Assembly (NCBI GenBank): GCA_964545205.1 | Contig: CAZJFH010000103.1 | Location: forward strand, 1-10,734 | Length of the DNA: 10,734 nucleotides | Source: CAZJFH01 sp964545205 | Lineage (GTDB): Bacteria > Pseudomonadota > Alphaproteobacteria > Rhodospirillales > Magnetospirillaceae | Reading direction: 5' to 3' | Part shown: one piece after another, positions 1-7,783 of the stretch | Layout of the letters: the number at the start of each line of letters is the position of its first letter | Numbering within the stretch: position 1 is the stretch's first letter | Made by a program: the position numbers and the translations under genes | Notes under the pieces: generated by a model | What the model was told of the DNA's origin: nothing | The model's database searches: none | What the model saw: the letters and a program-made list of their open reading frames with translations, nothing else

Positions 1-1547
<1,547 letters not shown>

Positions 1548-1573
1548 TCGGCTTGGGTCATAGACCCTCGAGC

Positions 1574-1606
1574 GGCGCCCCGGAGGAAACTCCGGGGCGC
1601 CTTTTT
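1574..1606 (+). terminator. Rho-independent terminator of hppA
   Basis: A perfect 12-bp GC-rich stem (GGCGCCCCGGAG, 1574-1585, pairing with 1590-1601) closes a GAAA tetraloop of the stable GNRA class and is followed by TTTTT at 1602-1606. It starts 27 bp after the hppA stop codon. The T-run lies on the + strand only, so it should terminate rightward transcription and separate hppA from the lipoprotein gene. Confidence 0.93.
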
Positions 1607-1750
1607 CGTGCCGGCCGGCCATCCGGCAGACCCCCTCGCCAAAGCCATCGGACCTTCGGGCGTCCAAGAGGCCTATCGCCGCCCGCAGCCCCGGTCGCCA
1701 TCTAACGGTCATGTCGAGGCGGCGAAAGCCGCGATCCTTGCGAACCGTGT

Positions 1751-1754
1751 GGAG
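1751..1754 (+). promoter_or_regulatory. Shine-Dalgarno GGAG deciding the lipoprotein start
   Basis: GGAG lies 10 nt upstream of the ATG at 1765. The in-frame upstream ATG at 1711 has no purine-rich site before it and would add 18 Arg-rich residues ahead of an otherwise normal lipoprotein signal peptide. The site therefore favours the start at 1765. Confidence 0.5.
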
Positions 1755-1764
1755 TGTGGCTGCG

Positions 1765-2631
1765 ATGTCGGTCCGGGCGAAACTGCTTCCCCTGTCTGCC
1801 GCCGTGCTGATGATGGCGGGATGCGCATCCTGGCCGCAGACCGAGGCCCTGCTGCGCGCGCCCGGCGAACTGCCGCCCCGCGCCGCCGTCGCCGGACTCG
1901 AATTCCAGTCGCATGTCGACGACCAGGGCGCGCCGGGCGCGCTGGCGATGGCGCTGAACTGGGCCGGCAAGGCGACGCAGGCCCGCATGCTGGTTCCGGA
2001 CCTGGCCGGCGACAGCAAGCAACGCGCGATTCTCGACCTCGCCACCCGCCACGGCCGCCTGGCCTATCCCGTCCACAGCCTGCCCCAGGTGCTGGCCGAA
2101 CTGGCGGCCGGCCATCCGGTGCTGACCCTGCAGGAACCCAGCGGCCGGCCCGATCCGCGCTGGCGCTACGCGCTGCTGGTCGGCTACGACCTCGAACGGG
2201 CGCGGCTGTACGCCCATTCCGGGGTGCTGCAGCGCCTGCCGCTGCCGTTGCAGGTGTTCGAGGGCAACTGGCAGCGCGCCGGCAACTGGGGCGTGGTCAT
2301 CCTGCCGCCGGGCAGGCTGCCGGCGACCGCGGCCGAGAGCGACTATCTGGCGGCGGCGGCGCGCCTGGCCGATCGCGGCGCCGCCTGGGAAGCCGTGGTG
2401 GCGCACGACGCCGCGCTGACCTACTGGCCGAACAGCAGCCGCGTCTACATGGGCCTGGCGCGCAGCCTGTGGACGCTGGGCGACAGTTTCGGCGCCCTGG
2501 CGGCCTACGAGAGCGCCGCCCTGCTCGCCGCCGACCCGTCCCCGGCGCTCGCGCAGATCGGCCGCCTGCGCACCGAGATCGCCAGCCTGGGCTCGGCCGC
2601 GCCGCCGCCGTCGGCCGGCGCCAGCCACTGA
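1765..2631 (+). CDS. PA2778-like lipoprotein: degenerate C39-type peptidase domain plus TPR
   Basis: This 288-residue predicted lipoprotein has a short basic N-terminus, a hydrophobic core and a lipobox ending MMAGC (Cys20). Ala at +2 predicts outer-membrane sorting. Residues about 45-180 follow the layout of the PA2778-family C39-like cysteine peptidases as I recall it: a QCGP-type motif, an ALNWAG helix, a PVLxLQ strand and a W-H-Y-A-x-x-V-G-Y-D strand. Here the first motif reads Q54-G-A-P-G-A-L, without Cys, and the second reads R132-W-R-Y-A-L-L-V-G-Y-D, with Arg134 where the His is expected. The domain therefore looks catalytically dead. Residues about 190-265 form TPR-like helices (GLARSLWTLGDSFGALAAYESA). 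The tail is Pro/Ala-rich. The gene stands alone between the hppA terminator and ssb. Family assignment is from motif memory; lipoprotein status is firmer than function. An alternative start is 1711 (306 residues). Confidence 0.72.
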   Translation: MSVRAKLLPLSAAVLMMAGCASWPQTEALLRAPGELPPRAAVAGLEFQSHVDDQGAPGALAMALNWAGKATQARMLVPDLAGDSKQRAILDLATRHGRLAYPVHSLPQVLAELAAGHPVLTLQEPSGRPDPRWRYALLVGYDLERARLYAHSGVLQRLPLPLQVFEGNWQRAGNWGVVILPPGRLPATAAESDYLAAAARLADRGAAWEAVVAHDAALTYWPNSSRVYMGLARSLWTLGDSFGALAAYESAALLAADPSPALAQIGRLRTEIASLGSAAPPPSAGASH

Positions 2632-2643
2632 ACGAAAGGCAGA

Positions 2644-2655
2644 GAAAGGCCTTTC
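2644..2655. promoter_or_regulatory. 12-bp perfect palindrome upstream of ssb (possible operator)
   Basis: GAAAGGCCTTTC is a perfect inverted repeat. Its left half GAAAGGC also occurs as a direct repeat at 2634-2640, exactly 10 bp (one helical turn) earlier. It lies 52 bp before the ssb start, just after the lipoprotein stop. There is no T-tract, so it is not a terminator. It is not the GTTC-N7-GTTC LexA site of alphaproteobacteria. A regulatory role is inferred only from symmetry and location. Confidence 0.3.
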
Positions 2656-2697
2656 CCCTCCGCGACGAAAGCCGTACAGTTCCCGGCCGAAAATCGT

Positions 2698-2706
2698 GGA
2701 GGGGAG
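2698..2706 (+). promoter_or_regulatory. Strong Shine-Dalgarno of ssb
   Basis: The purine run GGAGGGGAG ends 1 nt before the ATG at 2708, so its anti-SD core (GGAGG) is about 5 nt away. A GTG at 2696 is also in frame, but choosing it would place the ribosome-binding site inside the gene. The start is therefore ATG 2708, giving MAGSVNKV, the usual SSB N-terminus. Confidence 0.75.
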
Positions 2707-2707
2707 C

Positions 2708-3229
2708 ATGGCGGGCAGCGTCAACAAGGTGATTCTCATCGGCAATCTCGGCCGCGACCCCGAGGTCCGCCATGCGCAGGACGGCGCGAAGATCGTCCAG
2801 CTCAACCTCGCCACCTCCGAGTCGTGGAAGGACCGCCAGTCCGGCGAGCGCCGCGAGCGCACCGAGTGGCATCGCGTCGTGATCTTCAATCCCAACCTGG
2901 CCGAGATCGCCGAGCGCTACCTGAAGAAGGGCTCCAAGGTCTATGTCGAGGGTCAGCTCCAGACCCGCAAGTGGCAGGACCAGAGCGGCCAGGACAAGTA
3001 CACCACCGAGATCGTGCTGTCGCGCTTCCGCGGCGAGCTGACGCTGCTCGACGGCCGCGGCGAAGGCGGCGGCGGCGGCGGCGGCGGCTACGACCAGGGT
3101 GGCGGCTACGGCGGCGGCGGCGGCGATTACGGCCGCGCCGCCCCGGCGCCGGCCGGCGGCGGCGGCGGCGGTCGCCAGAGCGGCGGCTGGGAACCGCCGC
3201 CGGACCTCGACGACGAAATCCCGTTCTGA
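2708..3229 (+). CDS. ssb: Single-stranded DNA-binding protein SSB
   Basis: SSB is the homotetrameric cytoplasmic protein that coats single-stranded DNA during replication, recombination and repair and recruits partners through its C-terminal tip. The 173-residue product fits the family (about 150-180). The OB fold spans residues 1 to about 112, with the canonical start MAGSVNKVILIGNLGRDPEV, the TEWHRVV strand, the RYLKKGSKVYVEGQL segment and the YTTEIV strand. A linker of about 40 residues (118-160) is almost all Gly, with a few Tyr, Asp and Ala, and is encoded by GGC tracts. The protein ends D-L-D-D-E-I-P-F, the intact partner-binding tip. It has its own strong ribosome-binding site and converges on trmFO 36 bp downstream. 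The neighbour is not uvrA, which often accompanies ssb in other proteobacteria. Confidence 0.97.
   Translation: MAGSVNKVILIGNLGRDPEVRHAQDGAKIVQLNLATSESWKDRQSGERRERTEWHRVVIFNPNLAEIAERYLKKGSKVYVEGQLQTRKWQDQSGQDKYTTEIVLSRFRGELTLLDGRGEGGGGGGGGYDQGGGYGGGGGDYGRAAPAPAGGGGGGRQSGGWEPPPDLDDEIPF
3065..3088 (+). repeat. ssb: (GGC)8 trinucleotide tract in the SSB linker
   Basis: Eight uninterrupted GGC codons encode eight glycines. Shorter tracts follow: (GGC)5 at 3110-3124, and another run of GGC codons ending in GGT around 3156-3173. Changes by whole codons would alter linker length without breaking the frame. Identical codons, rather than mixed Gly codons, suggest slippage expansion. Confidence 0.85.
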
Positions 3230-3233
3230 GGGT

Positions 3234-3266
3234 GAGGGGGTGCCGGTCCGGAGACCCGCACCCCTC
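3234..3266. terminator. Imperfect hairpin between convergent ssb and trmFO (possible bidirectional terminator)
   Basis: GAGGGG-(G)-TGC-C-GGTC pairs with GACC-C-GCACCCCTC around a CGGA loop. That is 14 pairing positions with one bulged G and one C/C mismatch. It fills the 36-bp gap between the ssb stop and the trmFO stop, and its last base overlaps the trmFO stop codon. Neither side has a good T-run; the + side continues TATTCCTGTTCCTT. Termination is therefore inferred mainly from position and stem strength. Confidence 0.5.
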
Positions 3267-4609
3267 TATTCCTGTTCCTTGCGCCAGCCGTCCAGGTCGG
3301 CCAGGGCGCGGTCGCTGAGCGCCTTCTTGCGCTCGCGGCCCCGGATCGGCCGGCCGCGGCCGTCGACCAGCCCTTCGATCGGCGGGAACAGCCCGAAATT
3401 CACGTTCATCGGCTGGAAGGTCTCGGCGTCGGCGCCGCCGGTGATATGGGCGAGCAGGGCGCCCAGCGCCGTCGTCGCCGGCGGCGGCACCGGAGCCGCG
3501 CCCCGGCGCTCGGCGGCGGCGAAGCGGCCGGCCAGCAGCCCGACCGCCGCGCTCTCGACATAGCCCTCGCAGCCGGTGACCTGGCCGGCGAAGCGCAGCC
3601 GCGGCTCGGCCCGCAGGCGGAGGACGCCGTCCAGCAGCTTGGGGCTGTTGAGGAACGTGTTGCGGTGGATGCCGCCGAGGCGCGCGAATTCGGCGTTCTG
3701 CAGGCCGGGGATCATCCGGAACACCCGCTGCTGCTCGCCGTATTTCAGCTTGGTCTGGAATCCGACCATGTTGTAGAGCGTTCCCAAGGCGTTGTCCTGC
3801 CGAAGCTGAACCACCGCATGAGGTCGCTTGCCGGTGCGCGGGTCGCGCAGGCCGACCGGCTTCATCGGCCCGAAGGCCAGGGTCTCGCGGCCGCGCTCGG
3901 CCATCACCTCGATCGGCAGGCAGCCCTCGAAATAGGGCGTGTCCGTCTCGAACTCCTTGAACGGCACCTTCTCGGCCGCCAGCAGCGCGTCGATGAACGC
4001 CTCGTACTCGTCGCGCGACAGCGGGCAGTTGACGTAGTCGGCGCCGTCGCCCTTGTCGTAGCGCGACTGGAACCAGGCGATCGCGAAATCGATCGACTCC
4101 TTGTGGACGATCGGCGCGATGGCGTCGAAGAAGGCCAGCGAACCCTCGCCGGTGCGCGCGCGCACCGCCTCGGCCAGGGCCGGCGAGGTCAGCGGCCCGG
4201 TGGCGACGACCACCGAATCCCAGTCGGCCGGCGGCAGGCCGGCGATCTCCTCGCGCGCGACATCGATCAGCGCGTGCTCCTGGACCGCCGCCTGCACGGC
4301 GGCGGCGAAGCCGTCGCGGTCGACGGCGAGGGCGGCGCCGGCCGGCACGCGGTTGGCGTCGGCGGCGCGCAGGATCAGCGAGCCGCAGCGCCGCATCTCC
4401 TCGTGCAGCAAACCGACGGCATTGTACTCGGCGTCGTCGGAGCGCAGCGAGTTCGAGCACACCAGCTCGGCCAGGCGGTCGGTGAGGTGGGCGCCGGTGG
4501 CGCGGTGGGGCCGCATCTCGTGCAGCACGACGGGAATGCCGGCCTGGGCGATCTGCCAGGCGGCCTCGCAGCCGGCGAGACCGCCGCCGATGACGTGGAT
4601 CGTGTTCAT
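3266..4609 (-). CDS. trmFO: Methylenetetrahydrofolate--tRNA-(uracil-5-)-methyltransferase TrmFO
   Basis: TrmFO is a cytosolic FAD/folate enzyme that makes 5-methyluridine at position 54 of tRNA (the T-loop), using methylenetetrahydrofolate and NAD(P)H rather than S-adenosylmethionine. The 447-residue length is normal. Residues 4-24 contain the dinucleotide-binding motif IGGGLAGCEAA followed by Glu31-Met-Arg-Pro. The LVCSNSLRSD motif carries Cys51 and the FEGCLP motif carries Cys230; they correspond to the two functionally important cysteines described for the Bacillus enzyme (Cys53 and Cys226 there). Later family blocks include GFQTKLKYGEQQRVFRMIPG, the IHRNTFLNSP stretch, a QVTGCEGYVESAA stretch and MNVNFGLFPP. 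GAGG lies 6 nt before the ATG. The gene is convergent with ssb and divergent from the rhodanese gene. No oddity is seen. Confidence 0.97.
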   Translation of the reverse strand: MNTIHVIGGGLAGCEAAWQIAQAGIPVVLHEMRPHRATGAHLTDRLAELVCSNSLRSDDAEYNAVGLLHEEMRRCGSLILRAADANRVPAGAALAVDRDGFAAAVQAAVQEHALIDVAREEIAGLPPADWDSVVVATGPLTSPALAEAVRARTGEGSLAFFDAIAPIVHKESIDFAIAWFQSRYDKGDGADYVNCPLSRDEYEAFIDALLAAEKVPFKEFETDTPYFEGCLPIEVMAERGRETLAFGPMKPVGLRDPRTGKRPHAVVQLRQDNALGTLYNMVGFQTKLKYGEQQRVFRMIPGLQNAEFARLGGIHRNTFLNSPKLLDGVLRLRAEPRLRFAGQVTGCEGYVESAAVGLLAGRFAAAERRGAAPVPPPATTALGALLAHITGGADAETFQPMNVNFGLFPPIEGLVDGRGRPIRGRERKKALSDRALADLDGWRKEQE

Positions 4610-4654
4610 CCGGCCTCAATTAAGCCGTCGCGGCCCCGCTGTCCAGCGCTCGGC

Positions 4655-4683
4655 TTGACTCGGACGGGGCGCGGCGTTATGGC
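4655..4683 (+). promoter_or_regulatory. Candidate sigma-70-type promoter for the rhodanese-phosphatase unit
   Basis: TTGACT (-35, 4655-4660) is followed by exactly 17 nt and then TATGGC (4678-4683). The -35 matches consensus at 5 of 6; the -10 is weak (3 of 6) but sits in a short AT-richer patch. A start near 4690 would give a leader of about 22 nt carrying GGAG (4701-4704) before the GTG at 4713. It lies in the 103-bp divergent gap with trmFO. Confidence 0.5.
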
Positions 4684-4712
4684 TGCGCACGCCTTGCCGC
4701 GGAGTCGCAGCC

Positions 4713-5144
4713 GTGCCCGATACCTTGCAGAAATTGTTGGAATTCGCCGCCCTGTTCGCGGTCGCCCTGGCGATCGGCTGGGCGTTCCGGCGCATCTTCG
4801 GCGCGCCGACGGTCAAGGCCGCCGACGTCCACCAGCGGCTGGCCGGCGGCGGCGACGTGCTGCTGCTCGACGTGCGCACGCCCGAGGAATTCGCCCGCAA
4901 CCACATCGAGGGCTCGCTCAACGTGCCGCTGCCCGAACTCGGGCGCCGCCTGACCCAGGTGGCCGGCGACCTCGCCGCCCATCGCGACACCCCGGTGGTG
5001 CTGGTCTGCGCCTCGGGCAGCCGCGCCCAGGCCGCCGCGCGGCTGCTCAAGCGGGCCGGGCTGCGCGACGTGCGGGTGATGGCCGCCGGCATGATCGGCT
5101 GGGGGAATTGCGGCCTGCCGGTCAAGGGCACCCGTTCGGAATAG
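4713..5144 (+). CDS. Membrane-anchored rhodanese-domain protein
   Basis: This 143-residue protein has one N-terminal hydrophobic segment (about residues 8-25, LLEFAALFAVALAIGWAF), followed by Arg-Arg and a single rhodanese domain (about 35-140). The domain has the usual blocks: LLLDVRTPEEF (Asp53, Arg55), HIEGSLNVPL, and the active-site loop Cys99-A-S-G-S-Arg104, which matches the CxxGxR persulfide loop. It ends with the typical AAGMIGWGNCGLPV segment. It should bind a persulfide on Cys99 and act in sulfur transfer; the Arg residues after the helix favour a cytoplasmic catalytic domain. The start is GTG, with GGAG 8 nt upstream and no nearby ATG alternative. The phosphatase gene follows after 26 bp, so the two are probably co-transcribed. 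The physiological substrate cannot be told from sequence. Confidence 0.9.
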   Translation: MPDTLQKLLEFAALFAVALAIGWAFRRIFGAPTVKAADVHQRLAGGGDVLLLDVRTPEEFARNHIEGSLNVPLPELGRRLTQVAGDLAAHRDTPVVLVCASGSRAQAAARLLKRAGLRDVRVMAAGMIGWGNCGLPVKGTRSE

Positions 5145-5145
5145 G

Positions 5146-5159
5146 GCGCGCGCGCGCGC
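5146..5159. repeat. (GC)7 alternating tract before the phosphatase gene
   Basis: Fourteen bases of strictly alternating G and C fill half of the 26-bp gap between the rhodanese stop and the phosphatase start. Such tracts can adopt the Z-DNA form under negative supercoiling and are prone to 2-bp slippage. The tract is non-coding, so length change would only alter spacing to the ATG at 5171. Confidence 0.8.
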
Positions 5160-5170
5160 TTCGGGGTAAC

Positions 5171-7216
5171 ATGCCGGGCATGCGGATCCGGCTGAAGCTG
5201 CTGATTCTCCTGCTCGTCATCGCGCTGGTGCCCCTGGTCTCGGTGATCTGGTACGACCTCCGGGCGACCCGGCAGCTCGGGCTCGACCTGTCGGACCGGG
5301 CGCGCGAGGTGCTCGAGGGCAAGGCGATGCGGCAGCTTCACGTCGACGCGATCGACTCCTCGCAACTGCTCGAACGCGAGCGCAAGCTGCTGGAAACGGC
5401 GGTCCGGCTTCAGGCCAAGGCAGTGCAGGAGGCGCTGGCGCGCCCGCCACCGGACACCCAGGCGCCGGTCGTCGATCCAAGGCTGCCGTTTTCCGGCACC
5501 GGCAAGGTCGAGGGCATCGCCGTCGATGCCGGGGCGATCGCGGCAGCGATGCCGCCGACCATGGACCCGGCCGCGGCCGACCGGACCATGCGGCGGCTTG
5601 GCGGGCTGGCGCCGATCCTGGCGCAGCTTCGCCGTGAATACGCGCCCAACGCGCTGTGGCAGCGGGTCGTTCTGGCGTCCGGCGTGCGGGCGGTCTATCC
5701 GGCCCATGCGCGCCTGCGTCCCGTCGCCGGCGACGGCCCCGCCTGGTACGAGCGCGTGCGGGCGACGCGCGGCCTGGTCGTCCTGCCGCCGCGAACCGAC
5801 CCCTGGACCGGGCTGCCGGTACTGACCGTCGCGGCGCCGATCCTGAGCCCCGAGGGCGACGTCGTGGGCGCCACGGCCATCGACGCGCCGCTGCCGGCGG
5901 TGCTGGCCGACGTCGCCGCCGAGGCGGTCAAGCCGGCGCGGGTGCTGATCGTCCAGCCCGAGGAAGGCGGCGCGCTGCGAGTCCTCGCCGAGCGCCGCGA
6001 TGGCAGCATCGTCGCCCGCGACGTCGTGCACGAGGCGGCGCAGTGGCCCGGCCTGGCGGCGGTGTTGCGCGATATGAAGGCCGGTCGCGACGGCGTGCGC
6101 CGGGTCGCCTTCCGCGGCGAGGACACGCTGTGGGGCTACGCGCCGATCGAGGCCGGCGGCGCCTTTCTGCTGTTCCTGGTGCCGCATCACGAGGTGATCG
6201 CCGAGGCGCTCGAGGCGCAGGCCTACGTCTTCGACCAGCTCGCCGACCGCCGCGCCGTGCTGTGGATGGTGCTGCTGGTGTTCCTGCCGCTGCTGGTCGG
6301 GCTGGCGTTCTTCGCCTCGCGGGCGGTCACCCAGCCGGTCAGCCAGCTCGCCGACGCCGCGCGGCGCCTCGCGGCGGGAGACTTCCAGGCCCGCACCCGC
6401 ATCCGTTCGGGCGACGAGCTCGAGGAGCTCGGCAAGCTGTTCAACGTCATGGTGCCGCAGCTCCACGCCAGCATGCGCATGCGCGATTCCCTGGTGCTGG
6501 CGCAGGAGGTGCAGCAGAACCTGCTGCCGCGCGACGTGCCGGTGATCCCGGGCTTCGATATCGCCGGGCGGTCGCTGTACTGCGACGAGACCGGCGGCGA
6601 CTATTTCGACTTCATGGCGCTGCCGCAGCTCGGGCCGGGCGGTCTGGCGGTGATGATCGGCGACGTCGCCGGCCACGGCATCTCGGCGGCGCTGCTGATG
6701 ACCACCGCGCGGGCGCTGCTGCGCAGCCAGGCGCCGCTGCCCGGCCGGCTGGCCGGGCTGGTCGGCGCGGTCAACGGGCAGCTTTGCCGCGACAGCCACG
6801 CCGGCCGCTTCATGACCCTGTTCGTGGCGGCGCTCGATTCCGGCGCCCAGACCATCAACTGGGTCGGCGCCGGCCACGAGCCCGGGTTCATCTTCGATCC
6901 CGAGCTCGACCGCTTCCAGGAGATCGCCGGCCCCGACATCCCGCTGGGCGTCGACGGTCAGTGGCAGTACCAGGAGTTCGCGCACGCCGGCTGGTCGCGC
7001 GGCACGGTCATGCTGCTGGGCACCGACGGCATCTGGGAGACGCGCAACCCCGACGGCCGGATGTTCGGCAAGGACGCGCTGCGCGCCGTGATTCGCGCCA
7101 ACGCCGCGCGGCCCGCCGAAGCCATCGCCGATGCCGTCACCGAGGCGCTGGCGCATTTCCGCGAGGGACGGCCGCAGGCCGACGACGTCACCCTGGTGGT
7201 GGTCAAGGCGACCTGA
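5171..7216 (+). CDS. Transmembrane Cache-HAMP-PP2C (SpoIIE/RsbU-type) protein phosphatase
   Basis: This 681-residue inner-membrane sensor phosphatase is predicted to dephosphorylate Ser/Thr phosphoproteins, classically STAS-domain anti-anti-sigma factors. TM1 is about residues 8-27. A periplasmic sensor region (about 28-360) has Cache features, with WYERVRATRG and then PWTGLPVLTVAAPI and VVGATAIDAPL. TM2 is about 362-384. HAMP spans about 382-434 (TQPVSQLADAARRLAAGDF, then GDELEELGKLFN). A linker with LAQEVQQNLLP leads into the SpoIIE-type PP2C domain (about 450-680). Metal-binding motifs are complete: ETGGDYFDF (Asp477), GDVAGHG (Asp498), GTDGIWE (Asp619) and DDVTLVVV (Asp671-672), so it should be active. 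ATG 5171 follows a weak GGGG; an in-frame ATG at 5180 (MRIRLK) is a close alternative. No STAS or anti-sigma gene is in the window, so the target is unknown. Confidence 0.93.
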   Translation: MPGMRIRLKLLILLLVIALVPLVSVIWYDLRATRQLGLDLSDRAREVLEGKAMRQLHVDAIDSSQLLERERKLLETAVRLQAKAVQEALARPPPDTQAPVVDPRLPFSGTGKVEGIAVDAGAIAAAMPPTMDPAAADRTMRRLGGLAPILAQLRREYAPNALWQRVVLASGVRAVYPAHARLRPVAGDGPAWYERVRATRGLVVLPPRTDPWTGLPVLTVAAPILSPEGDVVGATAIDAPLPAVLADVAAEAVKPARVLIVQPEEGGALRVLAERRDGSIVARDVVHEAAQWPGLAAVLRDMKAGRDGVRRVAFRGEDTLWGYAPIEAGGAFLLFLVPHHEVIAEALEAQAYVFDQLADRRAVLWMVLLVFLPLLVGLAFFASRAVTQPVSQLADAARRLAAGDFQARTRIRSGDELEELGKLFNVMVPQLHASMRMRDSLVLAQEVQQNLLPRDVPVIPGFDIAGRSLYCDETGGDYFDFMALPQLGPGGLAVMIGDVAGHGISAALLMTTARALLRSQAPLPGRLAGLVGAVNGQLCRDSHAGRFMTLFVAALDSGAQTINWVGAGHEPGFIFDPELDRFQEIAGPDIPLGVDGQWQYQEFAHAGWSRGTVMLLGTDGIWETRNPDGRMFGKDALRAVIRANAARPAEAIADAVTEALAHFREGRPQADDVTLVVVKAT

Positions 7217-7227
7217 CCGAATGGGCG

Positions 7228-7256
7228 TTTCCTCGCGGCGCGGAAGACGTTATAAG
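7228..7256 (+). promoter_or_regulatory. Candidate promoter of the tandem DUF4170 gene
   Basis: TATAAG (7251-7256, 5 of 6 to the -10 consensus) stands out in GC-rich surroundings. The hexamer 17 nt upstream (TTTCCT, 7228-7233) is a poor -35. Transcription from about 7263 would give a leader of about 36 nt with GCGGGG (7286-7291) before the ATG at 7299. Confidence 0.4.
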
Positions 7257-7298
7257 TCCGCCGAACCCACCCGACCTACCCGATTGCGGGGCAACGCG

Positions 7299-7694
7299 AT
7301 GAATAAATATTACGTCGTCGGCGGCGAATATGCCGACACCTCGTTCACCAGGATCGCCGAGGGCAAGGAGGAGGAGGTCTACGGCCCGTTCTCGGAGAAG
7401 GACGCGCACGACTTCTGGCGCGGCATCACCGGCAAGACCGTCGACAACGCCCTGATCCGCTACCGAATCCGGCCCGACGAGGCGCTGCCCGGGCAGGCCT
7501 ACTACGTCTACGGCGGCGAATATGCCGACACCAGCTTCAGCCGCATCGCCGAGGGCCGCAAGATGGAGGTCTACGGTCCGTTCACCCGCGACGAGGCGCG
7601 CGGTTACTGGCGTGCGATCACGGGAAAGACGGTTGACGACGCGATGGCCCGCTACGACATCGCCACCGAAGACGAAATCGAGCATTTGAAGTAA
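7299..7694 (+). CDS. Small protein of two tandem DUF4170 units
   Basis: This 131-residue soluble protein has no signal peptide or membrane segment. I recognise the DUF4170 family, small mostly alphaproteobacterial proteins of unknown function, from the pattern YYVVGGEYADTSFTRIAEG, then EVYGPF, a DFWRGITGKTVDNA block and RYRI. Family members I know have one unit of about 65-80 residues. Here the pattern occurs twice (about residues 3-64 and 67-128), exactly 64 codons apart, with all core residues (GGEY, DTSF, RIAEG, YGPF, TGKTVD) kept in both. The ATG at 7299 is preceded by GCGGGG at 7 nt; the frame stays open further upstream, but there it overlaps the phosphatase gene and lacks a start signal. 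It has its own likely promoter and lies between the phosphatase and the dynamin-like gene. I assign no function; the conserved Tyr, Trp and Phe suggest a binding surface. Confidence 0.88.
   Translation: MNKYYVVGGEYADTSFTRIAEGKEEEVYGPFSEKDAHDFWRGITGKTVDNALIRYRIRPDEALPGQAYYVYGGEYADTSFSRIAEGRKMEVYGPFTRDEARGYWRAITGKTVDDAMARYDIATEDEIEHLK
7305..7682 (+). repeat. Internal tandem duplication, 192-bp period, in the DUF4170 gene
   Basis: Unit 1 is about 7305-7490 and unit 2 about 7497-7682. A 21-bp block encoding GGEYADT is identical at 7320-7340 and 7512-7532. The blocks encoding EVYGPF (from 7374 and 7566) differ by one base. Between them synonymous and conservative changes are common (ITGKTVDNA against ITGKTVDDA with several third-base differences), so the duplication is not recent. 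Confidence 0.85.
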
Positions 7695-7715
7695 ATACTT
7701 TTCGGGCCGGCAGAG

Positions 7716-7744
7716 TTGCGCCGGCGCCAAGCCTGAGGGATAAT
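7716..7744 (+). promoter_or_regulatory. Candidate promoter of the dynamin-FHA gene
   Basis: TTGCGC (-35, 7716-7721), a 17-nt spacer and GATAAT (-10, 7739-7744, 5 of 6) lie in the 89-bp gap after the DUF4170 gene. A start near 7751 leaves room for the GGGG at 7771-7774, 9 nt before the ATG at 7784. The -35 matches only 3 of 6. A GCCGGC/GCCGGC inverted repeat (7706-7711 and 7720-7725) overlaps the -35 and could be a weak terminator stem or a protein site. Confidence 0.42.
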
Positions 7745-7783
7745 CCTCCATCTCCCGCATGGGGGTGGCCGGGGATTTTGCCG

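Noticed and set aside
1702..2895. 397-residue minus-strand frame opposite the lipoprotein gene and the start of ssb
   Set aside because: It would run antisense into ssb and has biased Arg/Gln/His composition, while the + strand frame has a signal peptide, lipobox and ribosome-binding site.
2886..4619. 577-residue minus-strand frame overlapping trmFO in another frame
   Set aside because: It is nearly all Arg/Gly/Pro and runs through ssb antisense; the TrmFO frame has full family motifs.
4610..4654. Possible minus-strand promoter for trmFO (TGGACA and an AT-rich TTAATT)
   Set aside because: The hexamers are spaced 15-16 nt and the -10 would sit almost on the Shine-Dalgarno, leaving no usable leader; not convincing enough to list.
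3446..5170. Long + strand open frame leading into the phosphatase, suggesting a much larger (1256-residue) protein
   Set aside because: This extension lies antisense to trmFO and across the rhodanese gene. Its translation is Arg/Ala/Gly-rich without domain motifs, and the real protein starts at the membrane-anchored MPGMRIRLK at 5171.
4616..7156. 846-residue open frame on the minus strand opposite the rhodanese and phosphatase genes
   Set aside because: It is a shadow of two well-supported genes in very high-GC DNA. Its composition is His/Arg/Gln-rich and no domain motif is visible.
5656..7302. 548-residue + strand frame inside the phosphatase gene
   Set aside because: It is a frame-shifted shadow made of Arg/Gly/Ala; the PP2C motifs are all in the other frame, and no start signal is present.
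7706..7725. GCCGGC...GCCGGC inverted repeat after the DUF4170 gene as a terminator
   Set aside because: The stem is 6 bp with an 8-nt loop and no T-run follows; GCCGGC is very frequent in this GC-rich DNA.
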